Translations under genes and position numbers: made by a program | Source of the DNA: an uncultured Chloracidobacterium sp. | GTDB lineage: Bacteria; Acidobacteriota; Blastocatellia; Pyrinomonadales; Pyrinomonadaceae | Direction of reading: 5' to 3' | DNA length: 64,000 bases | Assembly (NCBI GenBank): GCA_936914845.1 | Contig: CAKZGE010000001.1 | Coordinates: 1 to 64,000, forward strand | Notes under the pieces: generated by a model | The model's input: only the letters and a program-made list of their open reading frames with translations | Told to the model about the DNA's origin: nothing | The model's database searches: none | Part shown: one piece after another, positions 1 through 7,649 of the stretch | Position numbering within the stretch: position 1 is the stretch's first letter | Layout: each line of letters begins with the position of its first letter

Positions 1-2
1 AT

Positions 3-77
3 TCGCTGCTGATGGTCATCAACCAAGGCGACGAATGGTATTACGTCTGGGATCGGTATCAAGGCGGCGAGGGATGA
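3..77 (+). CDS. C-terminal fragment of an unidentified protein (5' end outside window)
   Basis: An open frame enters from the left edge and ends at a TGA at 75-77. It encodes about 24 residues rich in aromatic and charged positions (DEWYYVWDRYQGGEG at the end). The next gene is convergent and ends at 105, so a short coding tail is plausible here. The fragment is too short to assign a family, and the coding call rests only on the open frame and the convergent layout. Confidence 0.4.
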   Translation, partial: SLLMVINQGDEWYYVWDRYQGGEG

Positions 78-104
78 AGCTTGAAGAAACCTTGACTAGT
101 AGAT

Positions 105-662
105 TTAAGGCCCTTTTGGCGAATAATTTCTTTCGTCGATCAATTCAGCAAATTTGAGAAGCTTAAGTAATTCGCTCGGGTAAACATTCATCTTTTTATC
201 AAGCACCAAGTTACTGTGATTTTCTTTTAAGATTATTTGCCTCAAGCCAGTGCTGAGATTTATGTCTAATGTAACCTCTACTGCGGCGTCGAGCATCCGC
301 TCCGTTGGTTCGTATATCGGCTTAACTTGTTCCCAAGATCTATTTTCGAGGATATGTTTGACATAATTAAGGTCTTCTTCAGATAACTGTAACGATCTCC
401 GTTGAAGATAAAATTCCTGCCCTTGAGGTGGAAAGTGATCGTACTCAGCTTTTCCAGAATTGAATACTCTGAGTTTCAATACCTTGACGTCGGGATAGGA
501 TGTAAATTTGCCTACGCTATGGATTTCGAAAAGAACCTTCTCCGGTATAGCAGTTGTTGATAGCTCTGACTTTTGTCCACACCCAACTGTAGCGAAACAG
601 CAGATAAGGGTTACAAAAAACAAAATACCACTGCACCTTGAAATTATCGATGTGTTTTTCAT
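105..662 (-). CDS. Predicted lipoprotein, candidate immunity partner of the HExxH Rhs tip
   Basis: The 185-residue product has a positively charged N-terminus, a hydrophobic stretch and a lipobox-like ATVGC near residue 28, so it is probably a lipoprotein. The mature part has no domain I recognise. It lies about 140 bp downstream of the HExxH Rhs tip gene on the same strand, the position usually occupied by the immunity gene of a displaced Rhs toxin module. The immunity role is inferred from position and from the repeating toxin-lipoprotein pattern of this locus. Base composition is AT-rich compared with the genes after 7 kb, as is common for Rhs toxin modules acquired by recombination. Confidence 0.7.
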   Translation of the reverse strand: MKNTSIISRCSGILFFVTLICCFATVGCGQKSELSTTAIPEKVLFEIHSVGKFTSYPDVKVLKLRVFNSGKAEYDHFPPQGQEFYLQRRSLQLSEEDLNYVKHILENRSWEQVKPIYEPTERMLDAAVEVTLDINLSTGLRQIILKENHSNLVLDKKMNVYPSELLKLLKFAELIDERNYSPKGP

Positions 663-805
663 ATTTGGTTTATAGCACGAAATTCATCCTCCGCGATCAT
701 GGAGCTCTAAGAATATCGGCTCAGTTTTGAATTTCAGCAGTTAAGTTATTCTTTTTTATGCTTAACTACATACCTGTTTATAATTTTCATCTCCCTATCA
801 TATTA

Positions 806-1540
806 CTAGGGTATTACATCGAAACATCGCTTGGAAATCTCATTATAGTATTCATTGTTCGGTTCGCCTGTATGCCCTTTATCCACTGAATGTTTGAGTT
901 CATGCAATAAAATATTTGTCATTGTCCGGGGTCTATTCATACTTCCAACCCACCCTCCAACCGTGGGGTCATCAAACCATTTATCTCCTAAACTTATAGC
1001 AGATTTAGTTCCTTTTCCAACATTTTTACCCTGGACTTGAGCGATTGGAGAATTGGCTTTATTCCCAAGTGTGGAATCATAAGTAATTTTATCTCCATTA
1101 CTTAAAGCCTTTAGGGTTTCTTCAGGATCATGGGATGAGTTACCCTTGATGTAAGCCTTACAATCAGGTTTGTTTTGAAGTCGCCACAATGCACTTGCTA
1201 TAGCACTCTTAATTAGGCGACGGCGTCTTTGTTGCTTGGTTTCTTTGTTGCTATTCGCAAAATAATTAGATAGTGTTCCTACGCTTGCTTTTGAAGCTAT
1301 CAACACTACCATCCCAAAAGCGGAGTTTATAACCGATGTCATAACTCCAAGCATGGCTTCAGTAGTTATTCCTAACGATCCAGCGATTGATCCAGTAAAA
1401 CTCCCAAACAAACTACTGCCGATCATTCCCGGTATTTGAGCAATGAAATTTAATATTCCACCTATAAGTGTATGACTAAATGCTAGCATAGCTGCGGGGC
1501 CCAAAATCATGCCCGCGACAGATAAGACCATTGCAACCAC
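806..1540 (-). CDS. Orphan Rhs C-terminal tip with HExxH metallopeptidase-like toxin domain
   Basis: The frame is open from 1651, where an in-frame TAA at 1652-1654 ends it, and its first residues RYCGNDP...DPSGLFFGK are the conserved end of an Rhs core. This is therefore a displaced Rhs tip rather than a complete gene. The first in-frame ATG is at 1540. About 110 hydrophobic, Gly/Ala-rich residues with two or three membrane-like segments come first. A soluble domain follows with LLHELKHSVD (His213, Glu214, His217), a zincin metal-binding motif, and a further acidic residue in GEPNNEYYNE. Similar HExxH domains occur among polymorphic toxins. The gene lacks a full delivery core, so it is either silent or expressed only after recombination into an intact Rhs gene. 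Confidence 0.7.
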   Translation of the reverse strand: MVAMVLSVAGMILGPAAMLAFSHTLIGGILNFIAQIPGMIGSSLFGSFTGSIAGSLGITTEAMLGVMTSVINSAFGMVVLIASKASVGTLSNYFANSNKETKQQRRRRLIKSAIASALWRLQNKPDCKAYIKGNSSHDPEETLKALSNGDKITYDSTLGNKANSPIAQVQGKNVGKGTKSAISLGDKWFDDPTVGGWVGSMNRPRTMTNILLHELKHSVDKGHTGEPNNEYYNEISKRCFDVIP

Positions 1541-1665
1541 AGCAACAATCAGGATAACCCATTTGATTATTTTCTTTAACCATTTGAATAGTTTGCCGAA
1601 GAATAATCCGCTCGGATCGGTATTGTTAATAGGATCGTTTCCGCAGTAACGTTAATTAGCTGTGA

Positions 1666-2157
1666 TCATTCGTCGAACGTCTGTCTGAAACTGATTATCC
1701 GAGGTTCTTCCAAGGAGTTAACTGTGCTGTATCCCATTTTAGTTTCGATTTGGCGTGTTACGGGATCCCATACGTCGATACTCCTTAAAATTTTTCGGCC
1801 ATCTTTCTTAAATTTTCCTTCTACGATCAAATCTCCCTTAATTAGCCCGACTTTTCTGTTTAGACGATCTTTTAGAAGTTGTTGCAACTGCAATCCGTCA
1901 AATTGAATATAGATTGCACCACAATCTGGCGAACCGACCTCGGGAGATAAAGCAAAATTGTGAAACCCTTCTAAATTCCCTTTAACCTCAACCAATCTAT
2001 CGTTAAATTCTTCAATATTGCTCCCGAGTTGACATACTGTAAGATAGCTTTCCTTTCGCAATTGAACGGGCTGTTCGCTTCTGGTTGTATCAGAACAGCT
2101 AAAACAAAGTTGACATGCAGACGTCAATATAAAAAAGCGAAATAGTCTTTCGATCAT
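1666..2157 (-). CDS. Predicted lipoprotein, candidate immunity partner of the JAMM-like Rhs tip
   Basis: I chose the ATG at 2157, one base after the stop of the upstream Rhs gene (2159-2161), rather than longer starts inside that gene. The 163-residue product begins MIERLFRFFILTSACQLCFSC, a short lipoprotein signal with a Cys at about 21. The rest is mixed alpha/beta in appearance and unrecognised. Immediate adjacency to the toxin-like Rhs end suggests translational coupling and an immunity role (inference). A lipoprotein location would match a toxin that acts outside the cytoplasm. Confidence 0.75.
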   Translation of the reverse strand: MIERLFRFFILTSACQLCFSCSDTTRSEQPVQLRKESYLTVCQLGSNIEEFNDRLVEVKGNLEGFHNFALSPEVGSPDCGAIYIQFDGLQLQQLLKDRLNRKVGLIKGDLIVEGKFKKDGRKILRSIDVWDPVTRQIETKMGYSTVNSLEEPRIISFRQTFDE

Positions 2158-2158
2158 C

Positions 2159-3853
2159 TTATCGGCACCCCCTCGGAATACCGATACCGAAAACTCCTCT
2201 TTCCGGACCGTAAACTTGCGGATCAAACTTTCCTGTTTCGTGAGACCGTTTCACTATTATGCCAGGTAGTTTCATGTTATTGTTGACAGCATAGTCGCCA
2301 TCTTTCCCGGGTGTAGCCCAAATGCCGCCTGCATGTGTATGAAACGTTCCGACCACCTTATATCCAGCTATATTTCTTGGATTTGACAGAACTATGCTGG
2401 TAGGTCCATCGCCAGCGTCCCAATCGACACTTCGATTTTTTTGAACGACTTTTATAGTTCCGTTCTTATCCATGTATATCCAGCCTCCTTCTTCATTACG
2501 ATGCATATTTGCTTCGGCTTTCAGCAAAGTCTTGTACAGCTGCGACAGTACATAAGCCGAGTTTGCCAGTGATGCTCCGGTCGGGGGGCAAACAGACTTA
2601 TTGCTCTCTGCTTTTTTCTTCTTTCCGTCATTTCTCTTCTGAGCATAATTTGATATGGCTCCGATTCCATAAAGCAGTGCCAAACCTATCTTGACGGCGG
2701 CCGAGGCTCCGATCTCCACGCCGATAGCACCCACCATGAAGGAGAAGGCAGAGCCGGCACTGCCCATCGCTCCGGACAAGGCACCCAGAAAACCGCTGCC
2801 GCCTAAAAAAGCAGGTAAGGTCACGTCGAATACCATTGCCGCCACGAACCCCGCGCCAATTATAATAAGTGCAATCGCAACTACAACCGCCACGGCAATC
2901 ATTACCCATTTGAAAAGTTTTTTCAAGAAACTGAAAAACCCAAGCCCGCTCGGATCGACGTAGTTCACCGGATCATTCTGGCAATAAGAATAGAGATTGA
3001 AGCTTTGCGGATTCACAAGGCTCGCATCTCCGATCCCGATCGGATCGACCTGTGAGAATCTGCCGAGTTTGCTGTCGTAGGTGCGGTTGACGGCATAATC
3101 GAGACCAGTTTTCGGGCTGCGGTCATAGCTCGTGAAGCGTTTATTGTTTGCTGTTGTAGATTCTGCGTTCAATGCCGTGCCGAAGGGAAGATGTGCCTGT
3201 TCGTAGCTTATGCCGCCGTTTTGGGCCGTGATCGTCCGTGCTCCCAAACGGTCAGGATGATTATATTCGGTATGTTCGCCGCCGGTACCATTCGGCGTGA
3301 TCGTTGATAATTGTGAGCCGCCAAGATATGTATAACTCTTCGTCCAAGTCGGCGTGTTCGCTGTGAATTCCGTATATTCGGCCATCACCGAACCGCCCTC
3401 AGCCGCGTAGATCGTCCATTGATTTGTGCTGTGATCAAGAGCCATCAACCTTGCATCGGACGACCCATACTGAAACGTCTGAACCTCTGTCTGATTAACG
3501 TCATCTTTCTTTACCGTCCGCAGACGGTTCGCTGCGTCATATTCATACTTCACCCAAGTCACGCCGTCTTCGGCAAGGCTCCTGATCTGATTTCCGGCAA
3601 CGTCGTACTCGTATCCGCTGGTCGTAATTCGGTTGCTTGAGTTGTCGTACGTCAGATTCGGAATGCCGTCAATTGGAATCGGCGAACTATCAGCTGCCGT
3701 GCCGCTTGCCGCAACGTTCGTCCTGTTGCCGTAGCGGTCAAAGGTGTAGGTCTGATTCCATAGTGTCCCGGTCGTACCTCCCTTTGCCTTCGTCAGCCGA
3801 CCCAGCACATCGAATTCATACTCACGGTTCTTATTCGTATCAAGAATGTCCAT
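2159..3853 (-). CDS. 5'-truncated Rhs/YD-repeat protein with JAMM-like metallopeptidase tip
   Basis: Residues 1 to about 300 carry YD repeats (YEFDVLGRL, YEYDAANRL) and end at the Rhs core boundary NDPVNYVDPSGL. About 130 hydrophobic residues with several membrane-like segments follow, then a Lys-rich linker and a soluble tip. The tip has GTFHTHAGG with His505 and His507, and Asp518 eleven residues after the second His, which is the JAMM/MPN spacing. The usual Ser of that motif is Pro515. JAB-type and related DUF4329 domains are known at Rhs tips. A normal Rhs protein is far longer, so the N-terminal core and delivery region are missing. The ATG at 3853 overlaps the preceding lipoprotein gene by 14 bp. 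Peptidase toxin activity is inferred from the motif. Confidence 0.8.
   Translation of the reverse strand: MDILDTNKNREYEFDVLGRLTKAKGGTTGTLWNQTYTFDRYGNRTNVAASGTAADSSPIPIDGIPNLTYDNSSNRITTSGYEYDVAGNQIRSLAEDGVTWVKYEYDAANRLRTVKKDDVNQTEVQTFQYGSSDARLMALDHSTNQWTIYAAEGGSVMAEYTEFTANTPTWTKSYTYLGGSQLSTITPNGTGGEHTEYNHPDRLGARTITAQNGGISYEQAHLPFGTALNAESTTANNKRFTSYDRSPKTGLDYAVNRTYDSKLGRFSQVDPIGIGDASLVNPQSFNLYSYCQNDPVNYVDPSGLGFFSFLKKLFKWVMIAVAVVVAIALIIIGAGFVAAMVFDVTLPAFLGGSGFLGALSGAMGSAGSAFSFMVGAIGVEIGASAAVKIGLALLYGIGAISNYAQKRNDGKKKKAESNKSVCPPTGASLANSAYVLSQLYKTLLKAEANMHRNEEGGWIYMDKNGTIKVVQKNRSVDWDAGDGPTSIVLSNPRNIAGYKVVGTFHTHAGGIWATPGKDGDYAVNNNMKLPGIIVKRSHETGKFDPQVYGPERGVFGIGIPRGCR
2905..3563 (-). repeat. Rhs core repeat copy 1 (direct repeat of 6408-7067)
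   Basis: About 660 bp encoding the Rhs core end from VTWVKYEYDAANRL to DPSGL and the first linker residues is almost identical to 6408-7067. I count about seven amino-acid differences over roughly 217 residues. Both copies diverge abruptly after the FKWV codons, where the specific tips begin. The second copy also stops matching at its 5' end just before VTWVKYEYD. Confidence 0.9.
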
Positions 3854-4532
3854 TTCTGCTATCGCATTCCATATCTATGTTGAACTCAGCGGCGAGAAAG
3901 CTGCACACTTCCTTCAGTTTTAGCCCATCTGGAAAGGTCGTGGTCCGCCCGTAAAATATACGCCGATATTCGCCCCATTGAATAACCTCGAGAAGAATTA
4001 TCGATTCATCACGATGTAACGCAAAATCAGGATCACGTTTGATCCCGTGCGGGGTGGTTAATCGAGTTGTAAACGCAAAAGCAATGGCCTGCCGTCCCAT
4101 CTGCGGCTCGCCAAGGTCTGTCTTCTCAACGAACAGCTTACCGTCCCTGTCGCCGAATTTAACAAAATCTGAGCGGAAATTATTTCCATCGGTTCGGACC
4201 GCAAGCAATCCTGCATCGCCTCGACCGCCCAAGTTTGTCCACAAACGAAACTCGAATCTATCTGATTCGGGCTTTTGCGGTAGTTCCGGGATTTGCAGGA
4301 TGCGAGAAAAATTCTTTAGGTCTTTTTCAACGAGCTTATCGGTCTCCTGATAATTATCTAGTTCAATGATATGTCCGCCATTCGGCATTTCGGGGGTTGC
4401 AAATGTAGCCGGCATTGTGGAATCAACCGGCCTTGAAGTGCATCCGCAATACAAACCCATCAACAACACCGCAGCAAATAAAGGGAGAAATCTTATACTT
4501 CCTCGAAATGGGATACGAAATAAATCCATCAT
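3840..4532 (-). CDS. Predicted lipoprotein, candidate immunity partner of the second JAMM-like tip
   Basis: The 230-residue product begins MMDLFRIPFRGSIRFLPLFA and has a lipobox-like LYCGC near residue 31. Its ATG shares one base with the TAA of the upstream Rhs tip (TAATG at 4534-4530), and an AGGAG lies just upstream, so the two are probably translationally coupled. The mature domain is unrecognised. The last residues (about MECDSRNGHS) are read from the start of the following Rhs fragment, so the original C-terminus may have been replaced when that fragment was joined here. An immunity role is inferred from adjacency and pattern. Confidence 0.75.
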   Translation of the reverse strand: MMDLFRIPFRGSIRFLPLFAAVLLMGLYCGCTSRPVDSTMPATFATPEMPNGGHIIELDNYQETDKLVEKDLKNFSRILQIPELPQKPESDRFEFRLWTNLGGRGDAGLLAVRTDGNNFRSDFVKFGDRDGKLFVEKTDLGEPQMGRQAIAFAFTTRLTTPHGIKRDPDFALHRDESIILLEVIQWGEYRRIFYGRTTTFPDGLKLKEVCSFLAAEFNIDMECDSRNGHS

Positions 4533-5296
4533 TATCTCCTAATTTCGCAGATCACACCTTGTCCGCCATATATAGTAATTTGATCTTTACCAATGACCGC
4601 TTCCGGCGCTTTCGACTTCCAACTCCCACCCAAATCGCCATATTTTGTGCCTGTGGCTCCCGACGGTCGTGGATTGCCATCAGGATGACTGTGGACTACG
4701 AGAAAGCTCCAACCTCCTGGATCGAGTCCAAGCACCCTCTTCTTTTCCAATTGCCATTTATCAAATCCATCTCCCATACTCATACCATTTGGATCCACCG
4801 CCCCCTCATAAATTTCCCAGCCATATTGCTCTGTTCCCCCTGTACTTACGCGGCTGGAACTGAGATACGCAATCCCTCCTTGCTCTAATCCATCAGGAGC
4901 TCTCTTAGTTTTTGAGTTTTTTGTTCTATCCCATATCTCATCGAAGAAGCTCTTGAGATGAGGATAATACGCCCCCGCCCAATGTGTGCATGGTTTTACA
5001 TTTGATTTTGGAGATCTTTTGCTTGCATACGAACTCGCCAAACTTCCTACGGCATAAACTCCGGCAGCGATCTTGGCTCCAATGGAAATTGATAAGGCGG
5101 AAACTTGCATGGAAATTTGGTAGCCGGCAATACTATAGATCATCGGCGTTTCCACCATCTTCACGCCCAGCCATTTCCCGAGCGTTCCGAAGATCAGCTT
5201 CAGAAAGCCCGCCGCCGCACCGCCGGAGTGGAACACTGCTATCACCGCCGCAGCCGCCGCGATCGCCAGCACGACCCATTTCAGCACCTTGTTCAC
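4532..5296 (-). CDS. Orphan Rhs C-terminal tip with JAMM-like motif, core junction broken by TAG
   Basis: Upstream of the GTG at 5296 the frame still reads the Rhs junction LIDPSGLFFK, but an in-frame TAG at 5318-5320 separates that junction from the tip. The remaining 254-residue frame has hydrophobic segments over residues 1-110, then a soluble domain containing FLVVHSHPDGNPRPSG (His202, His204). This resembles the JAMM HxHP...PS core, but the metal-binding Asp is not at the usual spacing and may be the one in KYGD a few residues later. The sequence is not closely similar to the JAMM-like tip at 2159. It is probably a stored or decayed toxin module. Function is inferred from the motif only. 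Confidence 0.7.
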   Translation of the reverse strand: MNKVLKWVVLAIAAAAAVIAVFHSGGAAAGFLKLIFGTLGKWLGVKMVETPMIYSIAGYQISMQVSALSISIGAKIAAGVYAVGSLASSYASKRSPKSNVKPCTHWAGAYYPHLKSFFDEIWDRTKNSKTKRAPDGLEQGGIAYLSSSRVSTGGTEQYGWEIYEGAVDPNGMSMGDGFDKWQLEKKRVLGLDPGGWSFLVVHSHPDGNPRPSGATGTKYGDLGGSWKSKAPEAVIGKDQITIYGGQGVICEIRR

Positions 5297-5430
5297 CGCC
5301 TTGAATATCTTGCCTATCTACTTGAAGAATAATCCGCTTGGATCTATTAGATTTTTGATGGTATGTTTTTAACCTTAAAAATCATATTTTCCCAATTGAC
5401 TTGGAATACCGGATTTTCCATTTATGATCT

Positions 5431-5670
5431 CTAGTTATCATCTAAAATTATTCTTTTTGATCTATCATCAAACACGTCTAATGAATCCGGATTATAAATA
5501 GTGACAGAGATCTCCTTCCTAAAATCTTCACTAGGTATATGTTCATGTTGAACATCACTTACAGTTAGTAAGTGTTCCACAGAATCTCTTAGTTCTTTAG
5601 CCTCGGCACTTGTTAAGTAAATTATAATTCGATTTATCGAGCTATTTGTATCTTGATTTAGAATTCGCAT
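5431..5670 (-). CDS. Small acidic cytosolic protein, candidate immunity partner of the first Rhs tip
   Basis: I chose the ATG at 5670 because AAGGA lies six bases upstream and it falls 13 bp after the stop of the Rhs gene. Longer frames start inside that gene. The product has 79 residues with no signal peptide. Features include IYLTSAEAKELRDSVEHLL and HEHIPSEDFRKEIS, and an acidic C-terminus. The general look (LTxxEAxELxDxLE...RSKxLI) is one I associate with small proteins next to Rhs tips, but I cannot name a family with certainty. A cytosolic location contrasts with the lipoprotein partners of the other three modules. Confidence 0.75.
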   Translation of the reverse strand: MRILNQDTNSSINRIIIYLTSAEAKELRDSVEHLLTVSDVQHEHIPSEDFRKEISVTIYNPDSLDVFDDRSKRIILDDN

Positions 5671-5683
5671 TTTGAAATCCTTT

Positions 5684-7057
5684 TTATCGAGGAGGAACTC
5701 CTTGAGGATAAATTGGCCCGGATTTAACCCACTTTCCATCGATTAATTCTTCCGCATGCATATGGGGGTTCTTATGCGGACTTGGATTATTTATATCAAA
5801 TCTGACTCGCCTCGTGCCATCCTTTGATAAAAATACCTTATCTCCTGCCGGATTTGTAATTACCTTACTATCAGGACCAAGCCATTCTTTTGCAGGATTC
5901 TCGGGGTCCGGAGTCTCAGTTTTGTTGAACTTTTTTTTAATCCAATCCCATGCTTCCTCGGATTTTCTCCGAGTCCATCTCCCGGCGCTTTTTACACCTT
6001 CCCAAGCAGCTCTAGCTGTAGCTTTCATCCAATTCCATATCGCTGGACCATTTCGAGCAAACCATCTGCCTATTGCCCCAAGAGCCTTAGCCAATATTTT
6101 AATCAGCCCGCCAGCTCCTGCGGCCGCTATTGTTACCGTCTCATTTTGGAGGGTTATTTCATTGCTGCAATCGGGCGGGCAGGTTCCGCCGTTTTCAAAG
6201 TATCTGCTTACAGATCTAAATGAATTAAATACGGAGGCTGCGGCCCCAAGGATTGCCGTGATTGCTCCGATTGCACCCGTCGAGGCTCCGATGCCGCTAG
6301 CGGTAGCAGCAAAGCCGCTGGTAAATACCATCCCCATAGCCCCAGCTGTAATATAAATTGCCGCCAGCACGGCTACAACTGCAACGATAACGGTAATTGC
6401 CTTTGCAACCCATTTGAAAAGCTTTTTCAAGAAACTGAAAAACCCAAGCCCGCTCGGATCGACGTAGTTCACCGGATCATTGTGGCAATAAGAATAGAGA
6501 TTGAAGCTTTGCGGATTCACAAGGCTTGCATCTCCCATCCCGATCGGGTCGACCTGTGAGAATCTGCCGAGTTTGCTGTCATATGTTCGGTTTACGGCAT
6601 AATCGAGACCGGTTTTCGGGCTGCGGTCGTAGCTCGTGAAGCGTTTATTGTTTGCAGTTGTAGATTCTGCGTTCAATGCCGTGCCGAAGGGAAGATGTGC
6701 CTGCTCATAGCTCACGCCGCCGTTTTGGGCCGTGATCGTCCGTGTTCCCAATCGGTCAGGATGATTATATTCGGTATGTTCACCGCCGGTACCATTCGGC
6801 GTGATCGTTGATAATTGTGAGTCGCCGAGATATGTATAACTCTTCGTCCAAGTCGGCGTGTTCGCTGTGAATTCCGTATATTCGGCCATCACCGAACCGC
6901 CCTCAGCCGCATAGATCGTCCATTGATTTGTGCTGTGATCAAGAGCCATCAACCTTGCATTGGACGACCCGTACTGAAACGTCTGAACCTCTGTCTGATT
7001 AACATCGTCCTTTTTGACTACCCGCAGACGGTTCGCTGCATCATATTCATACTTCAC
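5684..7057 (-). CDS. 5'-truncated Rhs core with His-rich C-terminal toxin-like tip
   Basis: The frame starts at an Rhs YD repeat (VTWVKYEYDAANRL) and is cut at about 7067-7075, where similarity to the sister copy ends and an in-frame TGA appears. No start codon with a ribosome binding site is evident. Residues to about 217 are Rhs core ending in DPSGL. About 120 hydrophobic residues and a Trp-rich helical linker follow. The tip of about 65 residues contains WLGPDSKVITNPAGDKVF and NNPSPHKNPHMHAEELIDGKW, ending QGVPPR. Clustered His and conserved-looking basic residues suggest a small nuclease-like toxin, but this is a guess. It is followed 13 bp later by the small candidate immunity gene. Confidence 0.75.
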   Translation of the reverse strand: MKYEYDAANRLRVVKKDDVNQTEVQTFQYGSSNARLMALDHSTNQWTIYAAEGGSVMAEYTEFTANTPTWTKSYTYLGDSQLSTITPNGTGGEHTEYNHPDRLGTRTITAQNGGVSYEQAHLPFGTALNAESTTANNKRFTSYDRSPKTGLDYAVNRTYDSKLGRFSQVDPIGMGDASLVNPQSFNLYSYCHNDPVNYVDPSGLGFFSFLKKLFKWVAKAITVIVAVVAVLAAIYITAGAMGMVFTSGFAATASGIGASTGAIGAITAILGAAASVFNSFRSVSRYFENGGTCPPDCSNEITLQNETVTIAAAGAGGLIKILAKALGAIGRWFARNGPAIWNWMKATARAAWEGVKSAGRWTRRKSEEAWDWIKKKFNKTETPDPENPAKEWLGPDSKVITNPAGDKVFLSKDGTRRVRFDINNPSPHKNPHMHAEELIDGKWVKSGPIYPQGVPPR

Positions 7058-7067
7058 CCAAGTGACG
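6408..7067 (-). repeat. Rhs core repeat copy 2 (direct repeat of 2905-3563)
   Basis: This is the second copy of the roughly 660-bp Rhs core segment, in direct orientation about 3.5 kb from copy 1. Its 5' boundary at about 7067 is a sharp breakpoint: sequence to the right (ATCGTTCGTGTTATATGG and on) has no Rhs character. Long, nearly identical direct repeats flanking the two intervening tips are substrates for deletion or gene conversion that would swap tips. Confidence 0.9.
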
Positions 7068-7187
7068 ATCGTTCGTGTTATATGGATTCACCGCTTAAAA
7101 TTCCTGCGTTTCCATGTTGTCGAGCGTCGCCCGCCAGCGACCTAAGATACTATGATCCATGTCCGGTTGCAAGATAATTTTTGCAGA

Positions 7188-7604
7188 TCAATGCTGGATC
7201 TCTTCCCGGATGTAAGCGACAACATCCCGAAGGTCAGATTCGCGGAGCTTTTTAGCAAATGCGGGCATTCCCTTAGGCGATCCATCCATGATCTTAACGA
7301 TCATCTGGTCATCAGGCATAACAGCCCCATTTTTCGGACGAAGATCGGCGGCTGAGATGATCTTGCCGTCAATTTGCACCTCGCCGCCGCTGCCATCGGC
7401 CTTGTGACATCGAAGACAATTGTGCTGATAGACGACCTTGCCGAGTTCGACGGGGTCGAGCACAGCTTCCGAAGGGGTAGGTGAAGGCCCGGCATTTCGT
7501 GCACCGCGCGAGGAGGTTCCGTCGCCTCCGCAGGCCGATAACAGACACGCGACGCAAACAGCCGCCGAAATGACGTTCCAACGAAATTTAAAAAGTTGCT
7601 TCAT
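7188..7604 (-). CDS. Class I cytochrome c, predicted lipoprotein
   Basis: I chose the ATG at 7604. A further in-frame TTG at 7613 lacks support. The 138-residue product has a signal with lipobox LLSAC, a Ser/Pro linker and one heme-binding CxxCH (NCLRCH). A downstream GSPKGMPAF probably supplies the axial Met. The size and layout fit a monoheme electron carrier anchored outside the cytoplasmic membrane. It is divergent from the aldehyde dehydrogenase gene and near the broken edge of the Rhs array. Heme attachment would be by the system II proteins encoded at 15.6-18.8 kb. Confidence 0.88.
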   Translation of the reverse strand: MKQLFKFRWNVISAAVCVACLLSACGGDGTSSRGARNAGPSPTPSEAVLDPVELGKVVYQHNCLRCHKADGSGGEVQIDGKIISAADLRPKNGAVMPDDQMIVKIMDGSPKGMPAFAKKLRESDLRDVVAYIREEIQH

Positions 7605-7649
7605 ACCGCACAAAAGCTTAACTTTAAGTTAAAGCTGGGGCAATTCATT

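Noticed and set aside
5684..5739. Longer start for the small candidate immunity gene (102 codons)
   Set aside because: The extra 23 codons lie inside the upstream Rhs tip, whereas the ATG at 5670 has a well-placed AAGGA.
806..7067. Prophage or integrative element origin for the AT-rich Rhs region
   Set aside because: No integrase, phage structural genes, attachment-site repeats or tRNA were found; the layout is explained by Rhs module shuffling.
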